Source of the DNA: Streptomyces sp. NBC_01341
GTDB taxonomy: Bacteria; Actinomycetota; Actinomycetes; Streptomycetales; Streptomycetaceae
DNA length: 64,000 nucleotides
Direction: 5' to 3'
Assembly (NCBI RefSeq): GCF_035946055.1
Contig: NZ_CP108364.1
Location: 7,006,001-7,070,000, forward strand
Positions 41,761 through 49,744 of this stretch are shown piece after piece. A program made the position numbers and the translations under genes. Position 1 is the first letter of the stretch. The number at the start of each line of letters is the position of its first letter. The notes beneath the pieces are model-generated. The model worked only from the letters and a program-made list of their open reading frames with translations, made no database searches and had not been told where the DNA came from.

Positions 41761-42198
41761 TTTCGTCTTCCCGCCACGGCGTACGCGACTCGGCCACCCG
41801 AGCGCGACCGTGCGGACCCCGGGGCTACGACCCGCCCCTGTCCGGCCGGACTCCCGGACCGCGACCACCACGTGTCCACGCACCGTGGACGGGGATGTGT
41901 GAGCACCGTGACGAGGCGTGTTCCGCCGCGGCGTCCCCTGTGCAGTTGTCACCGATCCGCAGTGCGGGGGTTCACACCTGCCGGACAGTCACGTGCCGCT
42001 GCGCCACCGCGGCTGGTTCCCGACCGGCGTGCAGGGCGCACCCGCAGGGGCGCGGACACACGATGACAGTGATCCGTTCGGCACTCCACGCGCCCTGCCC
42101 GCGACCACCGGCCGCGGAGATGATGAGTGGACCGCACGTGATCCCGACAACTCCGCACACCTGTCTCCCGGCAGGCCCATCCGGTGGAAGGAAACACG
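41761..42198. other. Promoter region of the furan-type cluster
   Basis: No gene supported. Two CACGTG hexamers lie near 41993 and 42137. No -35/-10 pair was convincing. GGAAGGA (42186-42192) is the ribosome site for the TTG start at 42199. Confidence 0.4.
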
Positions 42199-42948
42199 TT
42201 GTTGCTCCTCATCTCTCCCGACGGTGTCGAAGAAGCCCTCGACTGCGCCAAGGCGGCGGAACACCTCGACATCGTCGACGTCAAGAAGCCCGACGAAGGC
42301 TCGCTCGGTGCGAACTTTCCCTGGGTCATCAAGGAGATCCGCGCCGCGGTCCCCGCGGACAAGCCGGTCTCGGCCACAGTGGGAGACGTCCCGTACAAGC
42401 CCGGGACGGTTGCCCAGGCCGCGCTCGGCGCAGCAGTCTCCGGCGCCACGTACATCAAGGTCGGCCTCTACGGATGCACGACGCCCGACCAGGCCGTCGA
42501 CGTCATGAGAGGAGTCGTCCGGGCAGTGAAGGACTACCGGCCGGACGCCTTCGTCGTCGCCTCGGGCTACGCCGATGCCCACCGGATCGGCTGCGTCAAT
42601 CCGCTCGCGCTCCCCGACATCGCCCGCCGCTCGGGTTCGGACGCGGCGATGCTCGACACGGCGATCAAGGACGGGACACGGCTCTTCGACCACGTCCCGC
42701 CCGACGCCTGCGCGGAGTTCGTCCGGTGCGCCCACGACAACGGCCTCCTCGCCGCCCTCGCCGGCAGTATCAAGGCGGCCGACCTCGCGGAGCTGACCCG
42801 TATCGGCACGGACATCGTCGGAGTGCGTGGAGCGGTCTGCCAGGGTGGCGACCGCAACACCGGCAGGATCCAGCCGCAGTTGGTGGCGGCCTTCCGCGCC
42901 GAGATGGACCGGCACGCGCGGGAACACACAGCGGCCACGGCGAGTTGA
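42199..42948 (+). CDS. mfnB: (5-formylfuran-3-yl)methyl phosphate synthase (MfnB-like)
   Basis: A 249-residue TIM-barrel protein very close in pattern to archaeal MfnB, which joins two glyceraldehyde-3-phosphate molecules into 4-(hydroxymethyl)-2-furancarboxaldehyde phosphate for methanofuran. The catalytic residues known for the Methanocaldococcus enzyme (Lys27, Lys85, Asp151, Lys155) align with Lys29 (IVDVKKPDEGSLGANFP), Lys87 (YIKVGLYG), Asp153 and Lys157 (MLDTAIKDG). GYADAHRIG and ALAGSIKAADL are also shared. The TTG at 42199 is chosen since GGAAGGA lies 6 nt upstream and the start then aligns with MILLVSP; a GTG at 42184 overlaps the ribosome site. Streptomycetes do not make methanofuran, so a furan secondary metabolite is the likely end. 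It heads a same-strand gene set. Confidence 0.93.
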   Translation: MLLLISPDGVEEALDCAKAAEHLDIVDVKKPDEGSLGANFPWVIKEIRAAVPADKPVSATVGDVPYKPGTVAQAALGAAVSGATYIKVGLYGCTTPDQAVDVMRGVVRAVKDYRPDAFVVASGYADAHRIGCVNPLALPDIARRSGSDAAMLDTAIKDGTRLFDHVPPDACAEFVRCAHDNGLLAALAGSIKAADLAELTRIGTDIVGVRGAVCQGGDRNTGRIQPQLVAAFRAEMDRHAREHTAATAS

Positions 42949-42958
42949 CGCGCCACGC

Positions 42959-44362
42959 ATGCCGACAACCCACTCCGGTCGCTCGCCCGGCGCCCGAGGC
43001 CGACGCATCCCCGTGCTCGACCCGGCGACGGGCGAGGCGTTCGACGAGGCTCCCGACCAGCACCCTGACGAGCTGGACCCAGTCGTCGACCGGGCCCACG
43101 CGGCCTGGCACAGCTGGCGTGCCGACCCCTCCGCACGCCGACACGCACTGATCGAGGCCGCAGGCGCCGTCGAGGCGGCCGCGCCGGACCTCGCACCCCT
43201 GCTGACCCGCGAGCAGGGCAAACCACTGCGCGAGTCGTACGCGGAGGTGGGCCGCACGGCAGCCCGCCTGCGCTACTTCGCCGAGCTGCGGCCCGGCCGT
43301 GAGGCGATCACGGACGGGCGGGCGGTACGCAGCGAAGTCCGGTGGCGGCCGCTCGGACCCGTCGCAGCCATCACACCGTGGAACTTCCCGCTCCAGCTCG
43401 CCTCGGCGAAGTTCGCGCCCGCTCTGGCCGCCGGCAACACGATGGTGCTCAAACCCTCACCCTTCACACCCCTCGCCACGCGGTTGCTGGGATCCATCAT
43501 GTCCACCGCGCTCCCCGAGCACGTACTGACGATCGTCACGGGCCGTGAGGCCCTCGGCGCGCGTCTCGCGTCCCACCCCGGGATCCGGCACGTGACTTTC
43601 ACCGGCTCCATTCCCACCGGACGGGCGGTCGCCGGGGGAGCGGCCGCCACACTCGCCCGCGTCACCCTGGAACTCGGTGGCAACGACGCCGCGGTTCTGC
43701 TGGACGACGTGGATGTGGACCGCATCGCCGACCGGCTGTTCTGGGCGGCCTTCCGCAACTGCGGACAGGTCTGCATGGCCGTCAAGCGCGTATACGCCCC
43801 GGCCCGGCTCTACTCCCAGGTGGTCGAGGCCCTCGCGCAGCGCGCGAAGTCCGCGGTCGTCGGAGCCGGACTCGATCCCGGCTCCGAGATCGGTCCCGTC
43901 AACAACGCCCCCCAACTCGCGCGCGTCGAGCGGTACACGGCGCAGGCCCTCGCCGACGGCGCCCAGGCCGTGACCGGAGGCCACCGGCTCGACCGGCCCG
44001 GATACTTCTTCGCTCCCACGATCCTCGCCGACGTGTCCACCCGGAGCGCGGTGGTGACGGAGGAGCAGTTCGGCCCCGTCCTTCCCGTGCTGTCCTACGA
44101 GAACATCGACGAGGCCGTGGAGGCCGCCAACGACACCGGCTTCGGACTGGGCGGCTCGGTGTGGGCAACCGACCTCGACCATGCCGAGACCGTCGCGGAA
44201 CGGCTGGAATGCGGGACGGCCTGGATCAACCATCACGCGGAACTCTCCCTCGCCCAGCCCTTCGCGGGCATCAAGGAGAGCGGGGTCGGGGTCGCGGGCG
44301 GGCCGTGGGGGCTCTACGGGAACCTCAGACCCTTCGTCGTGCACCGCCCGGAGGACACGTGA
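42959..44362 (+). CDS. NAD(P)-dependent aldehyde dehydrogenase
   Basis: A 467-residue ALDH-superfamily enzyme. AITPWNFPLQL and LKPSPFTP bind the coenzyme; FTGSIPTGR, TLELGGND (general base Glu238) and FRNCGQVC (catalytic Cys272) make the active site; EEQFGPVLPVLSY and GGPWGLYGN near the end are family features. The ATG at 42959 is 10 nt after the mfnB-like stop, with no strong ribosome site, so it is probably translated by coupling. In this cluster it could oxidise the furan aldehyde to a carboxylate. Its stop overlaps the next start (GTGA). Confidence 0.92.
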   Translation: MPTTHSGRSPGARGRRIPVLDPATGEAFDEAPDQHPDELDPVVDRAHAAWHSWRADPSARRHALIEAAGAVEAAAPDLAPLLTREQGKPLRESYAEVGRTAARLRYFAELRPGREAITDGRAVRSEVRWRPLGPVAAITPWNFPLQLASAKFAPALAAGNTMVLKPSPFTPLATRLLGSIMSTALPEHVLTIVTGREALGARLASHPGIRHVTFTGSIPTGRAVAGGAAATLARVTLELGGNDAAVLLDDVDVDRIADRLFWAAFRNCGQVCMAVKRVYAPARLYSQVVEALAQRAKSAVVGAGLDPGSEIGPVNNAPQLARVERYTAQALADGAQAVTGGHRLDRPGYFFAPTILADVSTRSAVVTEEQFGPVLPVLSYENIDEAVEAANDTGFGLGGSVWATDLDHAETVAERLECGTAWINHHAELSLAQPFAGIKESGVGVAGGPWGLYGNLRPFVVHRPEDT

Positions 44363-45468
44363 GGCACAGGTTCGGCGCGGCAGTGCTGCGCACGTACGGA
44401 GGCCGGTTCTCGATGGAGGAGGTGAATCTCGACGACGGCCCGGCCGACGGCGAGGTCCTGGTCAGGATAGCGGGCTGCGGAATGTGCCGGACCGATCTCG
44501 CGGTCCGGCACTCGGCCGGCCGCACGCCCTTGCCGGCGGTGCTGGGTCATGAGGGCGCCGGAGTCGTGACGGAGGTGGGAGGGCCGCACACCGGCCTGAG
44601 TGCCGGAGACCATGTCGTGCTGAGCTTCGACTCGTGCGGACACTGCCGGAACTGTGTGCGGGCGGCTCCCGCCTACTGCGAATCCTTCGCCTCGCTGAAC
44701 CTCTTCGGGGGGCGCGAGGAGGGCACGGCTCGGTTCACCGACCTCGACGGAGGGACTCTGGCCCCGAGATGGTTCGGCCAGTCCTCCTTCGCGGAGTACG
44801 CGGTGGTCCGTGCCCGCAACGCCGTGAGGGTGGATCCCGCCCTGCCGGTCGAACTGCTGGGACCGCTCGGCTGCGGCTTCCTCACCGGAGCGGGAGCGGT
44901 CCTCAACTCCTTCGGGGCCGGTCCCGGTGACACCGTCGCCGTCTTCGGCGCGGGAGCGGTGGGCCTGGCCGCCGTGATGGCCGCCGCGGCCGCCGGGGCG
45001 GTCGTGGTGGCCGTCGACCGGCACCCCGAGCGGCTGGCCCTCGCCGAGCGGTTCCGAGCCGTGCCGCTGCACTCCGCCTCAGCCGGCCTGGACGACCGAA
45101 TCCGCCGTCTGACCGATGGGGGAGCACAGTTCGCGCTGGACACCACCGGTTCCGCCAAGCTGATCAACGACGCTCTGCGCGCTCTGCGGCCCACCGGCCA
45201 CCTCGGTCTGGTCGCGCGCCTCCACAGCCCGCTCGCGCTCCAGCCGGGGACGCTGGACCGGGGCCGGAGGATCTCGCACATCTGTGAGGGGGACGCGGTG
45301 CCCGCCCTGCTGATTCCGCGCCTGACCGCACTCTGGCAGGCGGGGCTCTTTCCCTTCGACCAGCTGATCCGAACCTATCCGCTCGCCGACATCAACGAGG
45401 CCGAGCGCGACTGCGATGCCGGACGTGTGGTCAAACCCGTCCTGATTCCGGAGGGGACCGGTCTGTGA
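44359..45468 (+). CDS. Zinc-dependent alcohol dehydrogenase
   Basis: A 369-residue medium-chain dehydrogenase. The catalytic zinc site is CGMCRTDL with GHEGAGVV; the structural zinc cysteines are CGHCRNCVRAAPAYC. The Rossmann motif VFGAGAVGLAAV and an Asp after the second strand (VAVDRHPE) point to NAD. It resembles aryl-alcohol dehydrogenases. GTG at 44359 follows GGAGGA and overlaps the ALDH stop. In the cluster it may oxidise the hydroxymethyl arm of the furan (or reduce its aldehyde). Confidence 0.93.
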   Translation: MRHRFGAAVLRTYGGRFSMEEVNLDDGPADGEVLVRIAGCGMCRTDLAVRHSAGRTPLPAVLGHEGAGVVTEVGGPHTGLSAGDHVVLSFDSCGHCRNCVRAAPAYCESFASLNLFGGREEGTARFTDLDGGTLAPRWFGQSSFAEYAVVRARNAVRVDPALPVELLGPLGCGFLTGAGAVLNSFGAGPGDTVAVFGAGAVGLAAVMAAAAAGAVVVAVDRHPERLALAERFRAVPLHSASAGLDDRIRRLTDGGAQFALDTTGSAKLINDALRALRPTGHLGLVARLHSPLALQPGTLDRGRRISHICEGDAVPALLIPRLTALWQAGLFPFDQLIRTYPLADINEAERDCDAGRVVKPVLIPEGTGL

Positions 45469-45545
45469 CCAGGACACCCGGCTCGCAGCGCCTGTGCCAC
45501 GAAGCACACGCGCCGTCCGCACCCACACCCGGAGGAGCTCCACAC

Positions 45546-46454
45546 ATGACCGAGACCGCACAGCAGAGCACCGGAGTGGAGGGCGTGGACGGGGGAGTCG
45601 GTGTGACCGCACTCCTGGTGGCCGCGGCACGGGCGATCGAGACCCATCGTCACGACAGCCTGGCACGGGATGTCCACGCCGAGCACTTCGTGCGCGCCGC
45701 ACCTGCCTCTGTGGACTGGCCCGTCCGGATCCAGCAGGTTCCGGACGGTGACGCGAACCCGCTGTGGGGGCGCTTCGCGCGCTACTTCGGCCTTCGGACA
45801 CGGGTCCTCGACGACTTCGTGCTGCGTTCGGTGCACGGCAAGGGCCTACGCCAAGTCGTCCTGTTCGGAGCGGGACTTGACACACGGGCGTACCGGCTCG
45901 ACCTGCCTTCGGGCTGTGTGGTCTACGAGATCGACCGGGCGGGCGTCCTGGCCTTCAAACGTGAGGTGCTGGACGGCTCATCCGCCCGGCCGAAGGCGGC
46001 CCGTGTGGCGATTCCGCTGGACCTGCGCGCCGACTGGGCGGCAGCGCTGGCCGAGTCGGGCTTCGACCCGGCCGAACCGGCTGTCTGGCTGGCCGAGGGG
46101 CTGTTGTTCTATCTGCCGGCCGCTGCCGAGACCAACCTCATCGACACGGTGGACCGGCTCAGCGCGGACGGCAGTTCCCTGGCCTACGAGGTCAAGCTGG
46201 AGAAGGACCTGCTGACGTACCGGCACAGTCCGCTCTACGTGGCGACGAAGGAGCAGCTCGGCATCGACCTGCTCGATCTGTTCGACGCGGAAGCGCGACC
46301 CGACTCCGCGGGGAACCTCGCGGGCAAGGGCTGGTTCACCTCGGTGCACACCCCCTTCGAGTTCACCCACCGACACGGACGCGGTCCACTGCCCGAGCAG
46401 AACGACGCGCTGGAGGGAAACCGCTGGGTGTTCGCCGAAAAGCAACGGCCGTGA
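45546..46454 (+). CDS. Class I SAM-dependent methyltransferase (TIGR00027 / LCMT-like)
   Basis: A 302-residue methyltransferase. The start GVGVTALLVAAARAIETHR and the SAM-binding string VVLFGAGLDTRAYRLD followed by YEIDRAGVLAFK are typical of the TIGR00027 group, related to leucine carboxyl methyltransferases. PAVWLAEGLLFYL is the post-II motif. The group is often found in natural-product clusters and tends to methylate carboxyl or hydroxyl groups. The ATG at 45546 has GGAGGAGC upstream; the in-frame GTG at 45465 lacks one. It follows the ADH gene by 77 nt. Confidence 0.9.
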   Translation: MTETAQQSTGVEGVDGGVGVTALLVAAARAIETHRHDSLARDVHAEHFVRAAPASVDWPVRIQQVPDGDANPLWGRFARYFGLRTRVLDDFVLRSVHGKGLRQVVLFGAGLDTRAYRLDLPSGCVVYEIDRAGVLAFKREVLDGSSARPKAARVAIPLDLRADWAAALAESGFDPAEPAVWLAEGLLFYLPAAAETNLIDTVDRLSADGSSLAYEVKLEKDLLTYRHSPLYVATKEQLGIDLLDLFDAEARPDSAGNLAGKGWFTSVHTPFEFTHRHGRGPLPEQNDALEGNRWVFAEKQRP

Positions 46455-46989
46455 CATGGAGTCCCGTCGCACGGTCCGTTGACGGACCCCCCTGACGGCA
46501 CAGGCAGGAACCTCGGCGCAACATGTACGTGTTGGGTCGCGTCTGCTCGGCGTCAGCCGGAGCACGGCCCCTGTCAGTACGGCGAGTCCGACTTGGCCCG
46601 CACCCGTGAGGACGTCCTCCACCGCCGGCTCGGCGGGACGCTGCCGCCGAGCTCGGACCGCACGCGGGACCGGGCTCGGTCCGCTCGCCCCCTGATCAGC
46701 CGGCTCGCGTCGGCCTGGGGCGCCGCATGGACAGAAGGGCGCGCATGGCTCGGCCGCGGGGCGACTGCGGTCCGTTCGGACACGGAGTGGATTGCTCGAA
46801 CGGCCCATGAGCTGACCCGGCCGTCCCGGTCCGCCCTTGCCACCGGGGGCGGAGAAGTCGCCTGTGCCGGGGGGCGCTTCGAAGCGCCCGCACAGCTGTC
46901 GTCATAATTGACGCGGCAATTAAAGCGAGCAAGTGCAGCAGCATCGTTGCGCGCGGGACGGCCTGCTGCCTCTCCAACGGAATGAGATC
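46455..46989. other. Intergenic promoter region with two palindromes
   Basis: No gene is convincing; the frame at 46479-46907 begins with TTG without a ribosome site. GGGCGCTTCGAAGCGCCC (46872-46889) is a perfect 18-bp palindrome, and AATTG-N6-CAATT (46906-46921) follows 16 bp later in an AT-rich patch unusual for the window. Together they suggest a separate regulated promoter for the glycosyltransferase gene; the first palindrome may instead be a terminator stem. Confidence 0.55.
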
Positions 46990-48282
46990 ATGGCGAAAAT
47001 TCTGCTTACGTCGACGCCGTTCCAAGGCCATGTCGCACCGATCGAAGCGATCGCGGCCGACCTGACGAATCGCGGGCACGAGGTGTTGGTCTATACGGGC
47101 GCCCGGTTCGAGGAGCGGGTGCTGAGGACCGGAGCGCGCTTCGTCCCGTACGCCGCGGAGGTCGACTACGACGACCGTGACCTCGACGGTTCCTTCCCGG
47201 GGCGCAAACACCTGGCTCCCGTAGACCGCTTCAACTTCGACCTGAAGCACGTCTTCGCCGACGCGATTCCCGCCCATGACGAGCGCATTCAGAAGTTGCT
47301 CACGGAGTTTCCGGCCTCGGTGGTCATGGGTGAGGTGGGCTCCTTCGGGCTCCTTCCGATGGCCCTGCGCGCCCCGCGTGGCCGACGCCCGCTGGTGGTC
47401 ACGGTCAGTGCGGATCCGCCGCTCTTCGACAGCGTGGACACCGCACCTTACGGGCCGGGCCTGCCGCCTCCGGCCGTCGACGAAGACCGGGCCCGGTACG
47501 AGGGGATCAGGCAGGATGCGCGGGCCATGTTCGCCGACGGGCAGCAGCATGTCGAAAGGGTCTTCGCGTCGATGGGAGTCACACTTCCCGACTTCATCTT
47601 CAACGCCTGCGCCACGATTCCCGACCGCATGCTCCAGCTGACCGTGCCCGAGTTCGAGTACCCTCGCAGCGACGCGCCGGAAGGGTTCCGCTGCATCGGC
47701 CCGCTGCCGCCCGCCCCGGAGCCCGATTCCCACCTCCCCGAATGGTGGCACGACCTGCCGGCCGGGCGGCCGGTCGTCGTCGTCACGCAGGGAACTCTGG
47801 AGAACGACGATCTCACCCAGCTCCTCATTCCCACGCTCCGTGCCCTCGCGGACATGGACGTCACCGTCATCGCGGCCACGGCCCGCCCTGACGGGCCCGG
47901 CATGGTGCGTGAGGTGATGGGGGAGACCATTCCCGGGAATGCCCATGTGGCCGGCTTCGTCCCCTTCGACCGGCTGCTGCCCGCCGCTGACCTTCTGATC
48001 ACCAACGCCGGATACGGCGGTGTGCAGACGGCACTGCGCCACGGCGTTCCCCTTGTGGTGGGTGGAGAGACCGAGGGCAAGCCCGAGGTGGCCGCCCGCG
48101 TCGAGTGGTCCGGCGTCGGCATCAATCTGCGCACCGCCCGGCCCGACGTGGCTGCCATCCGTAGCGCCGTCGACCAGGTACTGAGCGGCTCGCGCTACCG
48201 TGAGCGCGCGGACTGGATCCGAACCCGTATCCAGCAGAGCCGCCCCTTCGACGCCATCGCCGAGATCGTCGAACAGGCGTAA
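46990..48282 (+). CDS. GT1 family glycosyltransferase (macrolide/UGT-type)
   Basis: A 430-residue GT-B enzyme. N-terminal STPFQGHVAPIEAIAADL holds the catalytic His region of GT1 enzymes. The C-terminal nucleotide-sugar pocket has GHVAGFVPFDRLLPAADLLITNAGYGGVQTAL-like blocks, with NAGYGG in place of the common HGGxGT, and PLVVGGETEGKPE in place of the D/E-Q end. These two changes suggest an unusual donor or weakened binding. ATG at 46990 follows GGAATGAG. It may glycosylate the furan product or inactivate a small molecule; GT1 enzymes beside MfnB homologues are not a combination I know to be described. Confidence 0.9.
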   Translation: MAKILLTSTPFQGHVAPIEAIAADLTNRGHEVLVYTGARFEERVLRTGARFVPYAAEVDYDDRDLDGSFPGRKHLAPVDRFNFDLKHVFADAIPAHDERIQKLLTEFPASVVMGEVGSFGLLPMALRAPRGRRPLVVTVSADPPLFDSVDTAPYGPGLPPPAVDEDRARYEGIRQDARAMFADGQQHVERVFASMGVTLPDFIFNACATIPDRMLQLTVPEFEYPRSDAPEGFRCIGPLPPAPEPDSHLPEWWHDLPAGRPVVVVTQGTLENDDLTQLLIPTLRALADMDVTVIAATARPDGPGMVREVMGETIPGNAHVAGFVPFDRLLPAADLLITNAGYGGVQTALRHGVPLVVGGETEGKPEVAARVEWSGVGINLRTARPDVAAIRSAVDQVLSGSRYRERADWIRTRIQQSRPFDAIAEIVEQA

Positions 48283-48526
48283 CGGCCTGCGCGCGGGCAC
48301 CTGCGGTGCGGGCGGCACGTCCCCGCGCCGAGGCGTCCGTCATCCCGGCGCGACGCCCGGGTGCCCGCGCGCCGTGCGCCCGGCCGGCTCCTTGCCGCAC
48401 AGGGGTGCGCGCCCCCTGATCGCCACCGGGTCGGCCGTCCGGCTGCCCGGAGGGCGCGCCCGCGCGTGGTCGCCTTCACGCACATGTGGTCCGGATCACG
48501 TGGGTCCGACCATTGACCCTCCTGTT
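48283..48526. other. Intergenic region, nothing recognised
   Basis: The end of the furan-type cluster. No clear hairpin, gene or promoter was found before the operator pair. Confidence 0.4.
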
Positions 48527-48528
48527 TC

Positions 48529-48573
48529 AAACCGGTTTAGTTAACGCCAGTTGAACGTCTAAACCGGTTTAGA
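48529..48573. promoter_or_regulatory. Two AAACCGGTTT operators of the LacI regulator
   Basis: AAACCGGTTT occurs at 48529-48538 and again at 48561-48570, with centres 32 bp apart, about three helical turns. The second lies in the 16-bp perfect palindrome TCTAAACCGGTTTAGA (48558-48573). Central CG and position 70-110 bp before the lacI-type gene fit autoregulation and control of the sugar operon, perhaps by looping or cooperative binding. Confidence 0.8.
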
Positions 48574-48639
48574 AGCCAGTGGGGGGACGTTCTCCACCGG
48601 TCGCCCGGTTCCCCGGGTGCACAGAGAGCGGAAGGCGCC

Positions 48640-49659
48640 ATGGCTCGGAAGCCCACCATCGACGACGTCGCACAGCGTGCGGGTGTCTCGCGCAGTTCCG
48701 TCTCGTTCGCCCTGAACAACCGGCCCGGCATCGCAGAGGAGACCAAGCAACGCATCCTGGCGGTCGCGGCCGAACTCGGGTGGACCCCGAGCCGTCCGGC
48801 CCGGGCGCTGTCGCTCGGCAAGGCAGGAGCCTTCGGTCTCGTCCTCGCGAGGGAACCGGACCTGATCGGCGCCGACCTGTTCTTCCCGGCTTTCATAGCG
48901 GGCGTCGAGGTCGCCCTGGGCGAGCGCGGCGACGGGCTCATGGTGCATCTGACCACCCCCGAGCGGGAGCCGTCCGTGTACGAACGGCTGGCCGCCGACC
49001 GCCGGGTGGACGGCGTGCTCCTCACCGACCTGCGCCACGACGATCCACGGCCCGCCCTGATGCACCGGCTCGGGCTGCCCGCGGTCGTGGTGGGACAGAG
49101 CGAGTGGAGCGACGGGCTCAGCTCCGTGAGCCTCGACGACCGGCCCGCCTACGTCGACGCCGTCCGGCGCCTCGCCGAGCTGGGACACCGGCGTATCGCC
49201 CATGTCGAAGGCCCCCAGGAGCTCCGCCACGCGCACCGCCGTCGGGTAGCCTGGGAGCAGACTTTGCACGCCCTGGGACTGCCGGAAGGGCCCGTACGGC
49301 CCGGCGGCTTCACGGCCGAGGGCGGCGCCCGCGCCACTCGCGAGCTGCTGTCGCTGGCCGAGCCGCCCACCGCGATCGTCTACGGAAACGACCTCGCCGC
49401 GACGGCAGGACTGTCCGTGGCGCAGGAACTCGGCGTTTCGGTACCGGACCGCCTCTCGGTCGTCGGCTACGACGACACCAGTCTCACCCGCTACACGCAC
49501 CCGCCGCTCTCCTCCGCCCGCGCCGACGCGCGCGGCTGGGGCGAGGCCGCGGCCCGTGCTCTGGACCGGGTGCTGTCCGGCGAGGAGGTGGCACACGTGG
49601 TGCTGCCGCCCGCCGAGTTCATCCCCCGTGCCTCGATCGGCCCCGCGCCCCGTACCTGA
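48640..49659 (+). CDS. LacI/GalR family transcriptional regulator
   Basis: A 339-residue sugar-responsive repressor. The N-terminal HTH and hinge are clear: TIDDVAQRAGVSRSSVSFALNNRPGI (partial) and GWTPSRPARALSLGKAG. The periplasmic-binding-like sensor has VDGVLLTDLRHDD, LAELGHRRIAHVEGP, TAIVYGNDLAATAGL and SVVGYDDTSLTRYTHPPLSS. GGAAGG precedes the ATG. It stands first in the run of sugar import and degradation genes, 85 bp before the binding protein gene with no separate promoter recognised, so it may lead the operon and repress it through the upstream palindromes. The ligand is probably an oligosaccharide or its breakdown sugar. Confidence 0.94.
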   Translation: MARKPTIDDVAQRAGVSRSSVSFALNNRPGIAEETKQRILAVAAELGWTPSRPARALSLGKAGAFGLVLAREPDLIGADLFFPAFIAGVEVALGERGDGLMVHLTTPEREPSVYERLAADRRVDGVLLTDLRHDDPRPALMHRLGLPAVVVGQSEWSDGLSSVSLDDRPAYVDAVRRLAELGHRRIAHVEGPQELRHAHRRRVAWEQTLHALGLPEGPVRPGGFTAEGGARATRELLSLAEPPTAIVYGNDLAATAGLSVAQELGVSVPDRLSVVGYDDTSLTRYTHPPLSSARADARGWGEAAARALDRVLSGEEVAHVVLPPAEFIPRASIGPAPRT

Positions 49660-49744
49660 CGGCCGGGTCGCCGGGCCGATCGAGGCACGGCAAGGAATGT
49701 CCGTCCGGCGACGAGGCCGGGCGTGAACAGTTCGGAGAGTTTGC

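Noticed and set aside
39104..41797. Long minus-strand open frame (897 codons) opposite the subtilase gene
   Set aside because: It mirrors the S8 protease, which has a full catalytic triad. The antisense translation shows only high-GC low-complexity sequence with no motif.
46479..46907. 142-codon plus-strand frame between methyltransferase and glycosyltransferase genes
   Set aside because: TTG start without ribosome site, no hydrophobic or domain signal, and it runs into the palindromic promoter region.
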